Part shown: one piece after another, positions 36,001 through 47,384 of the stretch | How positions within the stretch are numbered: the stretch's first letter is position 1 | Layout of the letters: each line of letters starts with the position of its first letter | Origin: Metridium senile | Taxonomy: Eukaryota; Cnidaria; Anthozoa; Actiniaria; Metridiidae | Length of the DNA: 64,000 nt | Reading direction: 5' to 3' | Assembly (NCBI GenBank): GCA_949775045.1 | Contig: OX459100.1 | Coordinates: forward strand, 2,131,436 to 2,195,435 | Notes under the pieces: generated by a model | What the model was told of the DNA's origin: nothing | Database searches by the model: none | Seen by the model: only the letters and a program-made list of their open reading frames with translations | Program-made: the position numbers and the translations under genes

Positions 36001-39000
36001 TGTTAAATAATTTATGTAAATTGAAATACAAAAACACCTCAAATACCTGAAATAACTGAAATACCTCAAATACCTCATATACTTGATAAAATACCTGAAA
36101 TACCTCCTTTTCTTGCAGAGCTGCTAAAAACCGCTAACATAGTGGAGCCATCTACAACTCTGTTTGCTGGTGTAACAACAATCCCACTGGTGGAAGCATG
36201 TGCTAATGATATATCTGAAAGTGCCGACTTTAAATCTAAATATGGAAATAAAATGTCTCAGTTTATAAAGACAGCAGCAAGAGCCGAAGACAGAATTAAG
36301 ATTGGTGAATACGGCTGGTTTAAATGTGTTACTATTCAATGCCATTTTAGATCACCAATTAGTATTCATATCGTGTGGTTATCATTGTCATTTCCACCAC
36401 CACTATCATTATCATAATCATAATCACAATAACAATCATCGCCATCACATGTACGACATCGCATCATTATAACCAGTTTTATCACCACCACCACGATCAT
36501 TACCATCTTTATCATCACATCCACCATCATCTTTATCATCACATCCACCATCATCATTATCATCACATCCACCATCATCATTATCATCACATCCACTATC
36601 ATCTTTATCATCACATCCACTATCATCATTATCATCACATCCACCATCATCTTTATCATCACATCCACCATCATCATTATCATCACATCCACCATCATCA
36701 TTATCATCACATGCACCATCATCTTTATCATCACATGCACCATCATCTTTATCATCACATCCACCATCATCTTTATCATCACATGCACCATCATCTTTAT
36801 CATCACATGCACCATCATCTTTATCATCACATGCACCATCATCTTTATCATCACATCCACCATCATCTTTATCATCACATCCACCATCATCATTATCATC
36901 ACATCCACCATCATCTTTATCATCACATCCACCATCATCATTATCATCACATCCACCATCATCATTATCATCACATCCACTATCATCATTATCATCACAT
37001 CCACCATCATCATTATCATCACATCCACCATCATCTTTATCATCACATCCACCATCATCACATCCACCATCATCTTTATCATCACATCCACCATCATCAC
37101 ATCCACCATCATCTTTATCATCACATCCACCATCATCATTATCATCACATCCACCATCATCTTTATCATCACATCCACCATCATTATCATCACATCCACC
37201 ATCATCTTTATCATCACATCCACCATCATCATTATCATCACATCCACCATCATCATTATCATCACATCCACCATCATCTTTATCATCACATCCACCATCA
37301 TCTTTATCATCACATCCACCATCATCTTTATCATCACATCCACCATCATCATCATCATCACATCCACCATCATCTTTATCATCACATCCACCATCATCTT
37401 TATCATCACATCCACCATCATCATTATCATCACATCCACCATCATCTTTATCATCACATCCACCATCATCTTTATCATCACATCCACCATCATCTTTATC
37501 ATCACATCCACCATCATCTTTATCATCACATCCACCATCATCTTTATCATCACATCCACCATCATCTTTATCATCACATCCACCATCATCTTTATCATCA
37601 CATCCACCATCATCATTATCATCACATCCACCATCATCATTATCATCACATCCACCATCATCTTTATCATCACATCCACCATCATCTTTATCATCACATC
37701 CACCATCATCTTTATCATCACATCCACCATCATCATTATCATCACATCCACCATCATCTTTATCATCACATCCACCATCATCATTATCATCACATCCACC
37801 ATCATCATTATCATCACATCCACCATCATCACATCCACCATCATCTTTATCATCACATCCACCATCATCATTATCATCACATCCACCATCATCATTATCA
37901 TCACATCCACCATCATCTTTATCATCACATCCACCATCATCTTTATCATCACATCCACCATCATCATTATCATCACATCCACCATCATCTTTATCATCAC
38001 ATCCACCATCATCTTTATCATCACATCCACCATCATCACATCCACCATCATCTTTATCATCACATCCACCATCATCATTATCATCACATCCACCATCATC
38101 TTTATCATCACATCCACCATCATCTTTATCATCACATCCACCATCATCACATCCACCATCATCTTTATCATCACATCCACCATCATCATTATCATCACAT
38201 CCACCATCATCTTTATCATCACATCCACCATCATCTTTATCATCACATCCACCATCATCACATCCACCATCATCTTTATCATCACATCCACCATCATCTT
38301 TATCATCACATCCACCATCATCTTTATCATCACATCCACCATCATCTTTATCATCACATCCACCATCATTATCATCACATCCACCATCATCTTTATCATC
38401 ACATCCACCATCATCATTATCATCACATCCACCATCATCTTTATCATCACATCCACCATCATCTTTATCATCACATCCACCATCATCTTTATCATCACAT
38501 CCACCATCATCTTTATCATCACATCCACCATCATCATTATCATCACATCCACCATCATCATTATCATCACATCCACCATCATCATTATCATCACATCCAC
38601 CATCATCTTTATCATCACATCCACCATCATCTTTATCATCACATCCACCATCATCTTTATCATCACATCCACCATCATCACATCCACCATCATCTTTATC
38701 ATCACATCCACCATCATCTTTATCATCACATCCACCATCATCATTATCATCACATCCACCATCATCTTTATCATCACATCCACCATCATCATTATCATCA
38801 CATCCACCATCATCATTATCATCACATCCACCATCATCACATCCACCATCATCTTTATCATCACATCCACCATCATCATTATCATCACATCCACCATCAT
38901 CATTATCATCACATCCACCATCATCTTTATCATCACATCCACCATCATCTTTATCATCACATCCACCATCATCATTATCATCACATCCACCATCATCTTT

Positions 39001-42000
39001 ATCATCACATCCACCATCATCTTTATCATCACATCCACCATCATCACATCCACCATCATCTTTATCATCACATCCACCATCATCATTATCATCACATCCA
39101 CCATCATCTTTATCATCACATCCACCATCATCTTTATCATCACATCCACCATCATCTTTATCATCACATCCACCATCATCACATCCACCATCATCTTTAT
39201 CATCACATCCACCATCATCTTTATCATCACATCCACCATCATCATTATCATCACATCCACCATCATCTTTATCATCACATCCACCATCATCTTTATCATC
39301 ACATCCACCATCATCTTTATCATCACATCCACCATCATCATTATCATCACATCCACCATCATCTTTATCATCACATCCACCATCATCTTTATCATCACAT
39401 CCACCATCATCTTTATCATCACATCCACCATCATCTTTATCATCACATCCACCATCATCTTTATCATCACATCCACCATCATCACATCCACCATCATCTT
39501 TATCATCACATCCACCATCATCTTTATCATCACATCCACCATCATCATTATCATCACATCCACTGTATATTATCATCGTTATTATCACCATCAACATTTT
39601 TTTACATTTTTATTCATTGAATAAATCACCATCAACATGCATCGCCATTATCATCACATCAATCATCAACGATATCAACATCATCACCATTATCACCATC
39701 ATCACCATCATGATCACCATCATGATCACCACCATAATCACCATCATGATCATGCATCATCATCATCACCATCATCATCACCATCATTATCACCACCATG
39801 ATCATCACCACCATCATCCATAACCTTAACTGTCACTTTGTTTTCCTGTTATCTAGGTAACGATATGAAGAAGGATCAAGACCTCTTGTCGGATAAGCTC
39901 AAGCAGATTTGGATGAGAATGAAGAAAAACACAATGCAGCATCAGAAGATTCTAAACTCTCTTGATATGTTTGCTAAAGATTCTGTAATGCAAAGAGCTG
40001 CAGAGATTGAGGTGAGGTGAATAATAGTCATAGGCAGGGGGAGGGGGGGGGGGATTCTGTAATGCAAAGAGCTGCAGAGATTGAGGTTAAGTGAATAATA
40101 GTCATAGGCAGGGGGAGGGAGGGGGGGGATTCTGTAATGCAAAGAGCTGCAGAGATTGAGGTAAAGTGAATAATCGTCATAGGCAGGGGGAGGGAGGGAG
40201 GGGGGATTCTGTAATGCAAAGAGCTGCAGAGATTGAGGTAAAGTGAATAATAGTCATAGGCAGGGGGAGGGAGGGGGGGGGATTCTGTAATGCAAAGAGC
40301 TGCAGAGATTGAGGTAAAGTGAATAATAGTCATAGGCAGGGGGAGGGAGGGAGGGGGGATTCTGTAATGCAAAGAGCTGCAGAGATTGAGGTAAAGTGAA
40401 TAATAGTCATAGGCAGGGGGAGGGAGGGGGGGGATTCTGTAATGCAAAGAGCTGCAGAGATTGAGGTAAAGTGAATAATAGTCATAGGCAGGGGGAGGGA
40501 GGGAGGGGGGATTCTGTAATGCAAAGAGCTGCAAAGATTGAGGTTAAGTGAATAATAGTCATAGGCAGGGGGAGGGAGGGGGGGGATTCTGTAATGCAAA
40601 GAGCTGCAGAGATTGAGGTTAAGTGAATAATAGTCATAGGCAGGGGGAGGGGGGGGGATTCTGTAATGCAAAGAGCTGCAGAGATTGAGGTAAAGTGAAT
40701 AATAGTCATAGGCAGGGGGAGGGGGGGGGATTCTGTAATGCAAAGAGCTGCAGAGATTGAGGTAAAGTGAATAATAGTCATAGGCAGGGGGAGGGAGGGA
40801 GGGGGATTCTGTAATGCAAAGAGCTGCAGAGATTGAGGTAAAGTGAATAATAGTCATAGGCAGGGGGAGGGGGGGGGATTCTGTAATGCAAAGAGCTGCA
40901 GAGATTGAGGTAAAGTGAATAATAGTCATAGGCAGGGGGAGGGAGGGAGGGGGGATTCTGTAATGCAAAGAGCTGCAGAGATTGAGGTTAAGTGAATAAT
41001 AGTCATAGGCAGGGGGAGGGAGGGGGGGGGGATTCTGTAATGCAAAGAGCTGCAGAGATTGAGGTGAAGTGAATAATAGTCATAGGCAGGGGGAGGGAGG
41101 GAGGGGGGATTCTGTAATGCAAAGAGCTGCAGAGATTGAGGTGAAGTGAATAATAGTCATAGGCAGGGGGAGGGAGGGAGGGGGGATTCTGTAATGCAAA
41201 GAGCTGCAGAGATTGAGGTGAGGTGAATAATCGTCATAGGCAGGGGGAGGGAGGGAGGGGATTCTGTAATGCAAAGAGCTGCAGAGATTGAGGTGAGGTT
41301 AATAATAGTCATAGGCAGGGGGAGGGAGGGAGGGGGGATTCTGTAATGCAAAGAGCTGCAGAGATTGAGGTGAGGTGAATAATCGTCATAGGCAGGGGGA
41401 GGGAGGGGGGGGGGATTCTGTAATGCAAAGAGCTGCAGAGATTGAGGTAAAGTGAATAATAGTCATAGGCAGGGGGAGGGAGGGAGGGGATTCTGTAATG
41501 CAAAGAGCTGCAGAGATTGAGGTGAGGTGAATAATCGTCATAGGCAGGGGGAGGGAGGGAGGGGATTCTGTAATGCAAAGAGCTGCAGAGATTGAGGTGA
41601 GGTGAATAATCGTCATAGGCAGGGGGAGGGAGGGGGGGGGGGGATCGCGGTATCACGGCATTTTGTTCTGAAACAGAATGTAAACTTGCATTGCTAGAGA
41701 AAACATTTCGAGTGTACTAGAGTGCAAACAATATAACCGTAAAAAAGTAATACTAATTAGTACTAAATTGTGCTAATTAAACAATAGAAAACAATAGCAT
41801 TAGCATAAAATATCACTATTTAGTACTAATTATGTTGCACGCTTTTAATGTTTGTACTCTATCGAAATCACGTGCACTAATATGGTTTGGTTTGCACTAA
41901 TACTATTTCAACGGACGTTTTTATATATTTTGTATTTCAGAATGACATTAAAAACGAAAGTATAAAGGTTACTTGGACCATCAAAAACATTGAAATAGAA

Positions 42001-45000
42001 CTAAAAAAGGAACTAGAAGATGGAAAGACGATGTTGAGTATCATGAGCGATCCCATCAAGAGAACTATGAATAGTGTTGTCGATAAGATTATTAACTACT
42101 ATACTACAAGTCAGGTACATTCATAATAAACGAGGGGTTTTCACCCGGGGGAGTGGGGGGTACTCCCTTTGTCCAAGTGGTAGGTTGATCGGCGGAGGTT
42201 TTGAAAACGACCCCTAAAAGGTACGCACAGATAAAAATAGCTGATAAAGCCTTGTCGATTTCTACCTCCAACAAAGCAGCAAAATGATGTAAAAATGACT
42301 CTTACAGGTACGAAATCATGTTACGTAACTGATTTTTGTGCCAGAACCCTAAAAGGACCCTAAAAGTGTACGCACAGGAAATAGTTTTACCCTAAAAGGT
42401 ACGCCGATCACCCCTACCACTTGGACAAAGGGGGGGGGGGGGGGGGGGGGGCTCACCGGGTTAACTGGTTTACCTCCCTTCGCAAAAATCAACATGTGAG
42501 AAGTGAATGTGTGCTAAAATATTTAATGTAGAGGTAGTAAGTGCGAGTGTGTTACCTAGGTAACGACTCCCCGGTGTATTTTGACATTGCTGTTTAACAA
42601 AATCGAACGGATGTTGAAGCCGTTTGCCCGGGCCTTAATATGAAACTGAAATATTGTTCAACGTTTGTTTCAGATGTTCACCTCTCTGCGAAGTACCGAC
42701 CAATTCGAGGATCTTATGAAAACCCATGAATATAAGTGTCGTTATGGTTATAGTGAAGTTGCGATGTCTAAATGCATAAGAGAAGTCGCCAAGATGAGGT
42801 ACGCAACGTTGGTGAAGGGAAGACAAGAGGCAATATCGTACTCCAACAAAGTCAACGAAACTCTAGAGCAAATAGCTGAAGGTAACTATAGACCGAATCG
42901 AACTGTGGCGACCTACTATTGTTCTTTACAAGGAGCAAGGATGGCACAGTTGGCTAGTACGCGCCTTTCAATGCGAGAGGTCCCAAGTTCGATTCCCAGT
43001 GACCTCGCATCCTTGTTTCGACTTCTCTTCTTTCCGTGTAGCTTTAAGTAGCTTTAAATACCCGTTAAACAGAGCACTGATGGAGAGAGGGAAGTAAAAT
43101 GAGCGCACCGTCGGCTCTCTGAAAGATTAACTTCGGCTAAAGGGACTTCCGGCGTAAAATACTGTTCTTGACTTTACTTTTAACTGGCTAGCCTTGTGTT
43201 CATGTTGAATCACAATGGAGTATTCACATGTAAGAGAGGCAAGCCAGTCAAGAACAATAGTTAATCAAATAGTTTAATCAAAACATATTTCGATTTGGTG
43301 TACTTGACGTTCTTTTACCAGGGCCTCCAAGGCGCTGATTCTAGGAGATTGATCCCCTCCCCCTCCCCTCCTTTGAGCAACCAAGTCTTTATATATACTT
43401 TATTATTTTTTGTTATCAGTTTTGTTGGATATCAAGGTGGTAATAGGGAACTTTAGATTTGACGAGTACGAGATTGAGTACGAGTACAAGTTTTAAAATT
43501 TGCCTTGTGTGTATTGTTGATACTGAATTACATTCCACTTCTTGTTTTTATTCATTTGGTGTCTCAATATATACACAGGAACACAATTCATCATCAACAA
43601 CACACAGAAGGCCAATTTTAAAACTCGTACTCGTTGTCAAATCTAAAGCTCCCTAATGGCAAGCATATAAAACAGTTCTCTCCTCTGATCCAATCTGGAT
43701 CTGTGCCTACCTCCTCAAACCGAAAGACCCTGTAAAGGCTTCGATGTGATAGTAGTACCCGTCACAGTTCCCTGCGCCATCTTGAAAGGTAGCCGGGCCT
43801 TTGCATCAAAGCGGACGAACGTTGAGCTTGCAATGATAGAGACCTTTTAACACCTTAAAGTTCAACATTGCAAAGGACTGGCAACCTTTCAAGATGGCGC
43901 AAGTAACTGTGAAGGGGACTATCATACTAAATTAATATCAGCTCTTAAAATTTTCCTCTCCTTCCATCCCTTTACTTCCCTCCTGTCATTAGTGTAAGAG
44001 GTTAAGCCGATTCACGTTTACGCCATACGCCAAACGTCAAAACTAACCGATTTTTCTGCGTTTACTCTTTACCATTTTACATCTCCGCTAAAACAAGGTC
44101 CTTATGTTGTTTGTTAATACACATTTTATTTATTGAGATCTTTTGCGCAGTTATTTGAAGCTTTTAAAGCAATATTAGAAAGGCCAATCTAACGTTTGGC
44201 GTTCCCGTAAACGTGAATCTTAAACTCTCTATTATATTTGAGCCTGATGAGTATTTCTGTCAATAGATGTGGAGAACTTGAATTCAATAAGCGAACAGAT
44301 GTCATGCGAAGAGCGATATGAAATTGCTGACCAGGCCTATAAATCCCTGCAAAAAATTTACATTACCTTACAGGATAATATTCTAAGCCTTGCTTCGAAA
44401 TACCAGGACGCTGTGGATCATCATGTAAGTATAAACAAGATGAGTATTAATACCGTATTTACTTGAATTATCGCCGACCCCGAATAAGCGTCGCGGGATT
44501 CCACCCAAAAATATGGAGCACAGCTTTAACATTGAAAAAATAAACCTGCACAACACAACACATGATCTTTTACGTCCACCTTATATAGGAATTAAATTAT
44601 GCACCGGTAAATATCTAATATCCATCCCTTAAATGATTTTTTTTTTTCCTGTCAGGCTAATACTTACATGATGCCATTGGTGACGGAGCAAGCATTGGAA
44701 TCTGCTTTAATGGGGCTTAGCTTTACTTTGCCCGAAACAAAAACCGGAGAGCAAACCGTAGCTTCTGATAAAGTTTTACTATATGGAGCAGTTATGAGAA
44801 GAATGAAATACGTCGAAAATGCGGTGAATTACATGGAAATGGAAATTTTTAAATGCATAGACACGATCACATACTCGACACGATGCTATGCTAAAATTAT
44901 GGATGGTATTAGGAAGATCATTCAAGGGTAATATTACATTGATTATCATCAGTGTCATCATTACAATCATCATCATCATCATTACTATCATTAACATCAA

Positions 45001-46205
45001 CATAGTCACCATTACAATCATCATCATCATTACTATCATTAACATCAACATAGTCACCATTACAATCATCATCATCATTACTATCATTAACATCAACATA
45101 GTCACCATTACAATCATCATTATTATATCATTAACATCAACATAGTCACCATTACAATCATCATCATCATTACTATCATTAACATCAACATAGTCACCAT
45201 TACAATCATCATCATTATTACTATCATTAACATCAACATAGTCACCATTACAATCATCATTATTATATCATTAACATCAACATAGTCACCATTACAATCA
45301 TCATCATCATTACTATCATTAACATCAACATAGTCACCATTACAATCATCATCATCATTACTATCATTAACATCAACATAGTCACCATTACAATCATCAT
45401 TATCATTACTATCATTAACATCAACATAGTCACCATTACAATCATCATCATCATAATCATTACCACGATCATCACCATTACCATCTTTCAAATCATCATC
45501 CCATCATCACCACCCCTATTATAATCATTATCATTTTTCTTATTGTCATCGTCATCATCCTGTTACAAACTGTTCTCACATTTTGAATGTGTTGCTGAAG
45601 TAGTCCTTTTCACAGTTCCGTTCAGTGACCACGAATGATAGCTCCAAGTCGAGGTGTATAGATTATAGTTTCGCTATGCGCAGCAACTGGAACCTTGACT
45701 TGGAACTATTATTCGTGGTCACTGAACGGAACTGTGGAACACTGAATAATTTCTTGAATATATGCATACCTAACCTAGTAATCATTTGCTTGCATCTAGA
45801 TGTGAAGACGGTGATGGCACCTTTAATGATATTCACACGGAGGTGGAGGACAATCTAAAAGTGGAACGTGAGAAGTGCCAAAGAGTCTCTGGGCTCACCT
45901 TTCCATCAAAGGCTGAAATCGAAGGCATTGTAAACCGTGCCGCAGCAAAACGCGGCTTCAACAAAGACTGCACTCAAAACAAACAAGAAGATGAACCCTC
46001 TGCTAAATACGCATACTACGACGAAACAGAGGACGAGGATGAACTGAAGGAGCAGCTTAGTCCAACGCAACGATACATGGTTTGTGGTTTGAGACAATGT
46101 GATAAAGCCCGGTCGGACATAGCCAGGTTGATCGATGTCGAGCAACAAAAAGTCAATGCCGTCAGATGCAAAAAAATGAAGCTACCTTTTCAATGTAAAT
46201 TGTGA
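33042..46205 (+). CDS. Secreted protein of unknown family, paralogue B
   Basis: Tandem paralogue of the gene at 23378-30956. Exons: 33042-33156, 34030-34059, 35187-35207, 35442-35468, 36119-36304, 39857-40011, 41941-42114, 42674-42881, 44267-44424, 44656-44927, 45800-46205; 1752 bp, 583 aa. Intron phases are identical to A, and exons 3, 4, 6 and 9 have identical lengths. Signal peptide MVNIRWLLVVVLVTQAIYS is followed by a (Glu-Ala)7 run encoded by GCAGAA repeats. The helix-rich body has the shared blocks KTISEEIA, HQKILNSLDMFAKDSV, MSCEER, MMPLVTEQALES, FTLPE, TRCYAK, GFNKDC and VRCK. It has nine Cys in common with A plus extra ones (YKCRYG, SKCIRE, FKCIDT, RQCDKA, FQCKL). Intron 5 holds a 3-kb satellite. 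Intron 6 opens with a minisatellite made from exon 6. ATTAAA is at 46234-46239. Function unknown. Confidence 0.85.
33105..33155 (+). repeat. GCAGAA coding microsatellite
   Basis: Hexanucleotide run giving (Glu-Ala)7-Glu-Glu just after the signal peptide of paralogue B. The same position in A is Gln/Asn/Gly/Glu-rich without the repeat. Confidence 0.95.
33405..33570. mobile_element. Foldback element, relative of 24443-24676
   Basis: TTTAGTGGGAAAGGGATTAATTAAAAG pattern on the left and AATGAATTCCTTTCCCACTAAA on the right, with AGATCACTCAAGCT between. Confidence 0.75.
33745..33965. mobile_element. Foldback element (AGTGACTATTAGTCACT family)
   Basis: Begins AACGAAAACACTTGAACCATG; contains AGTTTCTATTTAGTGACT and TAGTCACTAAAACACTA; ends TTATGGATATAGTGTT. 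Confidence 0.8.
34165..34330. repeat. Dispersed repeat, copy 1 in gene B
   Basis: GGACGTACAGTCATGTAGTTTG, TGTTAAAATGGTTGG and CGATACCAACACTTG match 35505-35660 in a later intron of the same gene. Confidence 0.7.
34435..34765. mobile_element. Foldback element
   Basis: CCTGGCCAAATGAGC pairs with GCTCATTTGGCTAGAGGG, and the interior has AAACCAATCAGAAG / CTTCTGATTGGC. Confidence 0.65.
35505..35660. repeat. Dispersed repeat, copy 2 in gene B
   Basis: GGCGTACAGTGACGTGGTTTG, TTGTTAAAATGGTTGGCAAA and AATACCAACACTTGTC, as at 34165-34330. Confidence 0.7.
35677..36005. repeat. 106-bp tandem repeat, 3 copies
   Basis: The landmark TTAGTGTCAATTGTTCTAG recurs at a 106-bp period with GAATACAGATCTGCATTA and CAGTACCAGAATGCTTTGCC. 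An AAATACCTC/AAATACCTG run follows up to exon 5 of gene B. Confidence 0.9.
36480..39570 (+). repeat. 24-bp CAT-rich satellite, about 3.1 kb
   Basis: More than 120 units of two alternating 24-bp forms, CATCCACCATCATC followed by TTTATCATCA or ATTATCATCA, with occasional 15-bp short units. Variant CATGCACC units cluster near the left end (36710-36840). It lies in intron 5 of gene B. No stop codon arises in several frames, giving false ORFs of over 1000 codons on both strands (His/Tyr-rich, Asp/Gly/Cys-rich or Met/Val-rich). Confidence 0.97.
39610..39825 (+). repeat. CAT/ATC repeat
   Basis: Imperfect (CATCAC)n continuing up to about 30 bp before exon 6 of gene B. It may crowd the branch point and polypyrimidine tract. 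Confidence 0.9.
39979..41644 (+). repeat. Exon-intron-boundary minisatellite, 22 copies
   Basis: Units of about 72-79 bp each start with GATTCTGTAATGCAAAGAGC, run through the last 33 bases of exon 6 (DSVMQRAAEIE) and the donor GAG|GTGAGG, and end in GTGAATAATAGTCATAGGCA plus a variable G run. The first unit overlaps exon 6 (ends 40011); the other 21 lie in the intron. Their donors vary (GTGAGG, GTAAAG, GTTAAG, GTGAAG). Unit length varies mainly in the G run. Gene A has no such array at the same junction. Proline/serine-rich minus-strand frames here are artefacts. Confidence 0.97.
41716..41862. mobile_element. Foldback element, relative of 29786-29933
   Basis: CTAGAGTGCAAACAATA on the left and TTTAATGTTTGTACTCTA on the right, with TAATTAGTACTAAATTGTG / TTTAGTACTAATTATG between. 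Confidence 0.8.
42136..42462. mobile_element. Foldback element with poly-G end
   Basis: Starts CACCCGGGGGAGTGGGGGGT and ACTCCCTTTGTCCAAGTGG; ends CCACTTGGACAAAG, a run of more than 20 G, then CTCACCGGG. A remnant (CACCCCTACCACTTGGGCAAAG) is near 26833. Confidence 0.85.
42895..43145 (+). mobile_element. tRNA-derived SINE
   Basis: A box GGCACAGTTGGCTAGTACG, B box AAGTTCGATTCCC 45 bp on, then a tRNA-unrelated body with CTTCTCTTCTTTCCGTGTAGC and TACCCGTTAAACAGAGCACTG. Same family as 28490-28735 in the opposite orientation. It starts right after exon 8 of gene B. Confidence 0.75.
43441..43658. mobile_element. Foldback element
   Basis: GGGAACTTTAGATTTGACGA with GAGTACGAGTACAAGTTTTA pairs with TAAAACTCGTACTCGTTGTC and AAATCTAAAGCTCCC. 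Confidence 0.85.
43755..43925. mobile_element. Foldback element (CACAGTTCCCTGCGCCATC family)
   Basis: GTCACAGTTCCCTGCGCCAT and GATGGCGCAAGTAACTGTGA ends; same family as 27528-27738. Confidence 0.85.
44008..44218. mobile_element. Foldback element
   Basis: GATTCACGTTTACGCC ... GCCAAACGT pairs with ACGTTTGGCGTTCCCGTAAA and CGTGAATCT. Confidence 0.8.
44945..45470. repeat. 48-bp minisatellite
   Basis: Unit of TTACAATCATCATCATCATT plus ACTATCATTAACATCAACAT plus AGTCACCA, about ten copies with small deletions, beginning within 15 bp of exon 10 of gene B. Confidence 0.92.
45606..45738. mobile_element. Foldback element
   Basis: CACAGTTCCGTTCAGTGACC and GGTCACTGAACGGAACTGTG ends, loop of about 50 bp. 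Just upstream of the last exon of gene B. Confidence 0.9.
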
Positions 46206-46354
46206 ATACAATATTATGTATCCATTGTGTTGAATTAAAACAACATTGAACAAGATAGACTTTGAGACATTTTGTTTATGTTATTCTCTATTTTACACTC
46301 CTCATTTTTCATTTATATGGTATGCACTCTAGAGCGCAAACACAAAATAAAACC

Positions 46355-46545
46355 CCGTTAATCCGGCCACCGAAGGGACAGCCCAAAGTGCCCGTATTAA
46401 TGGGGTGGCCGCATTAAGCGGGTAAATATTATAGAAAATGTATGGGCATGCATTTCTTCGGGACCTAAAAAAACTGGCCGCAATAACGGGGTGGCCGTAT
46501 TAAGCGGGTGGCCGTAAGGCGGGGTTCCACTGTATATTGCAAATG
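46355..46545. mobile_element. Foldback element (AACCCCGTTAATCCGGCCACC family)
   Basis: GGGGTGGCCGCATTAAGCGGG, GAAAATGTATGGGCATGCAT and GTAAGGCGGGGTTCCACTGT. The inverted counterpart starts at 57833. Confidence 0.85.
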
Positions 46546-46606
46546 TAAACAGTTCGTATTTAGTGGCTATTGGTCACTGCCAAAGACTACATTTGATACA
46601 GCTATT

Positions 46607-47200
46607 TCAAAAAACGTTGAATACAGAATAGTGCATTCCAAGACCGAAAGGCATTGTGGGTTCTTATTAATGTGAAAATCAAAAGGAAATATCCAGCAAT
46701 CTGCTCCCTATATATATGTAGCTAGTAGCTTATTTCGGATAGAATGCACTAAAATAAAATAAATGAAAACTAGCGAGTAAACTAGTAAAGACTGCACTAA
46801 TCAAAGTCTTTTGTTACTTCTCACCTGCAATATCATCTATGGTAGTGGCATTGTTTTCAAGATTGCATACGGTATTTCTGATACGTATTTTTAGTGTATT
46901 CTATCCGAAACAATCTACTAGCTAGCTACATACGTATCAGAAATACCGTGTGCAATCTTGAAAACAATGCCATTACCCGTATATGGTATTGTAGGTGAGA
47001 AGTAACAAAAGACTTTGATAAGCGCGCGAGATTTTTTTTTTAACAGGTTGAGATTTCAACAGAACAATACGCATATCTTTGATACGAAAATATATTATCA
47101 TTATTATTTACTTTAGTTTAAACAATATAACATGACCTTAAATACATTTCAGTATTGGAATGCACTATTCAGTATTCAAGGTTTTTTGAAATAGTTGTAA
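46607..47200. mobile_element. Nested foldback elements
   Basis: Outer arms CTATTTCAAAAAACGTTGAA and GGTTTTTTGAAATAG enclose an inner foldback with arms CAAAGTCTTTTGTTACTTCT (46803) and AGAAGTAACAAAAGACTTTG (47000). Confidence 0.85.
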
Positions 47201-47384
47201 ATGCATTTACATTCGAGTATAGTGGTTATTAAAATAACTGTAAATCGAGGCATTCCCATTTTTTAGTAACTTTAAAAAGCCATCTACCGTTCAAACTAAT
47301 CATCACTCTGGAACAGTGGTCATATATATAAAACAGTACAAAAATATCATATAATATAGTTTATAAGTATTCACACAGGATCGT

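Noticed and set aside
36366..39620. Three overlapping ORFs above 1000 codons on both strands
   Set aside because: They are translations of the 24-bp satellite, start and stop at array edges, lie in an intron and occur in several frames at once.
39979..41644. Regularly spaced repeats as a CRISPR array
   Set aside because: Repeats are directly adjacent without unique spacers, the unit contains an animal exon end and donor, and the genome is eukaryotic.
40028..41656. Pro/Ser/Leu-rich minus-strand ORFs (60-212 codons)
   Set aside because: They are antisense frames of the exon-boundary minisatellite; the PPSLPLP pattern comes only from the G runs.
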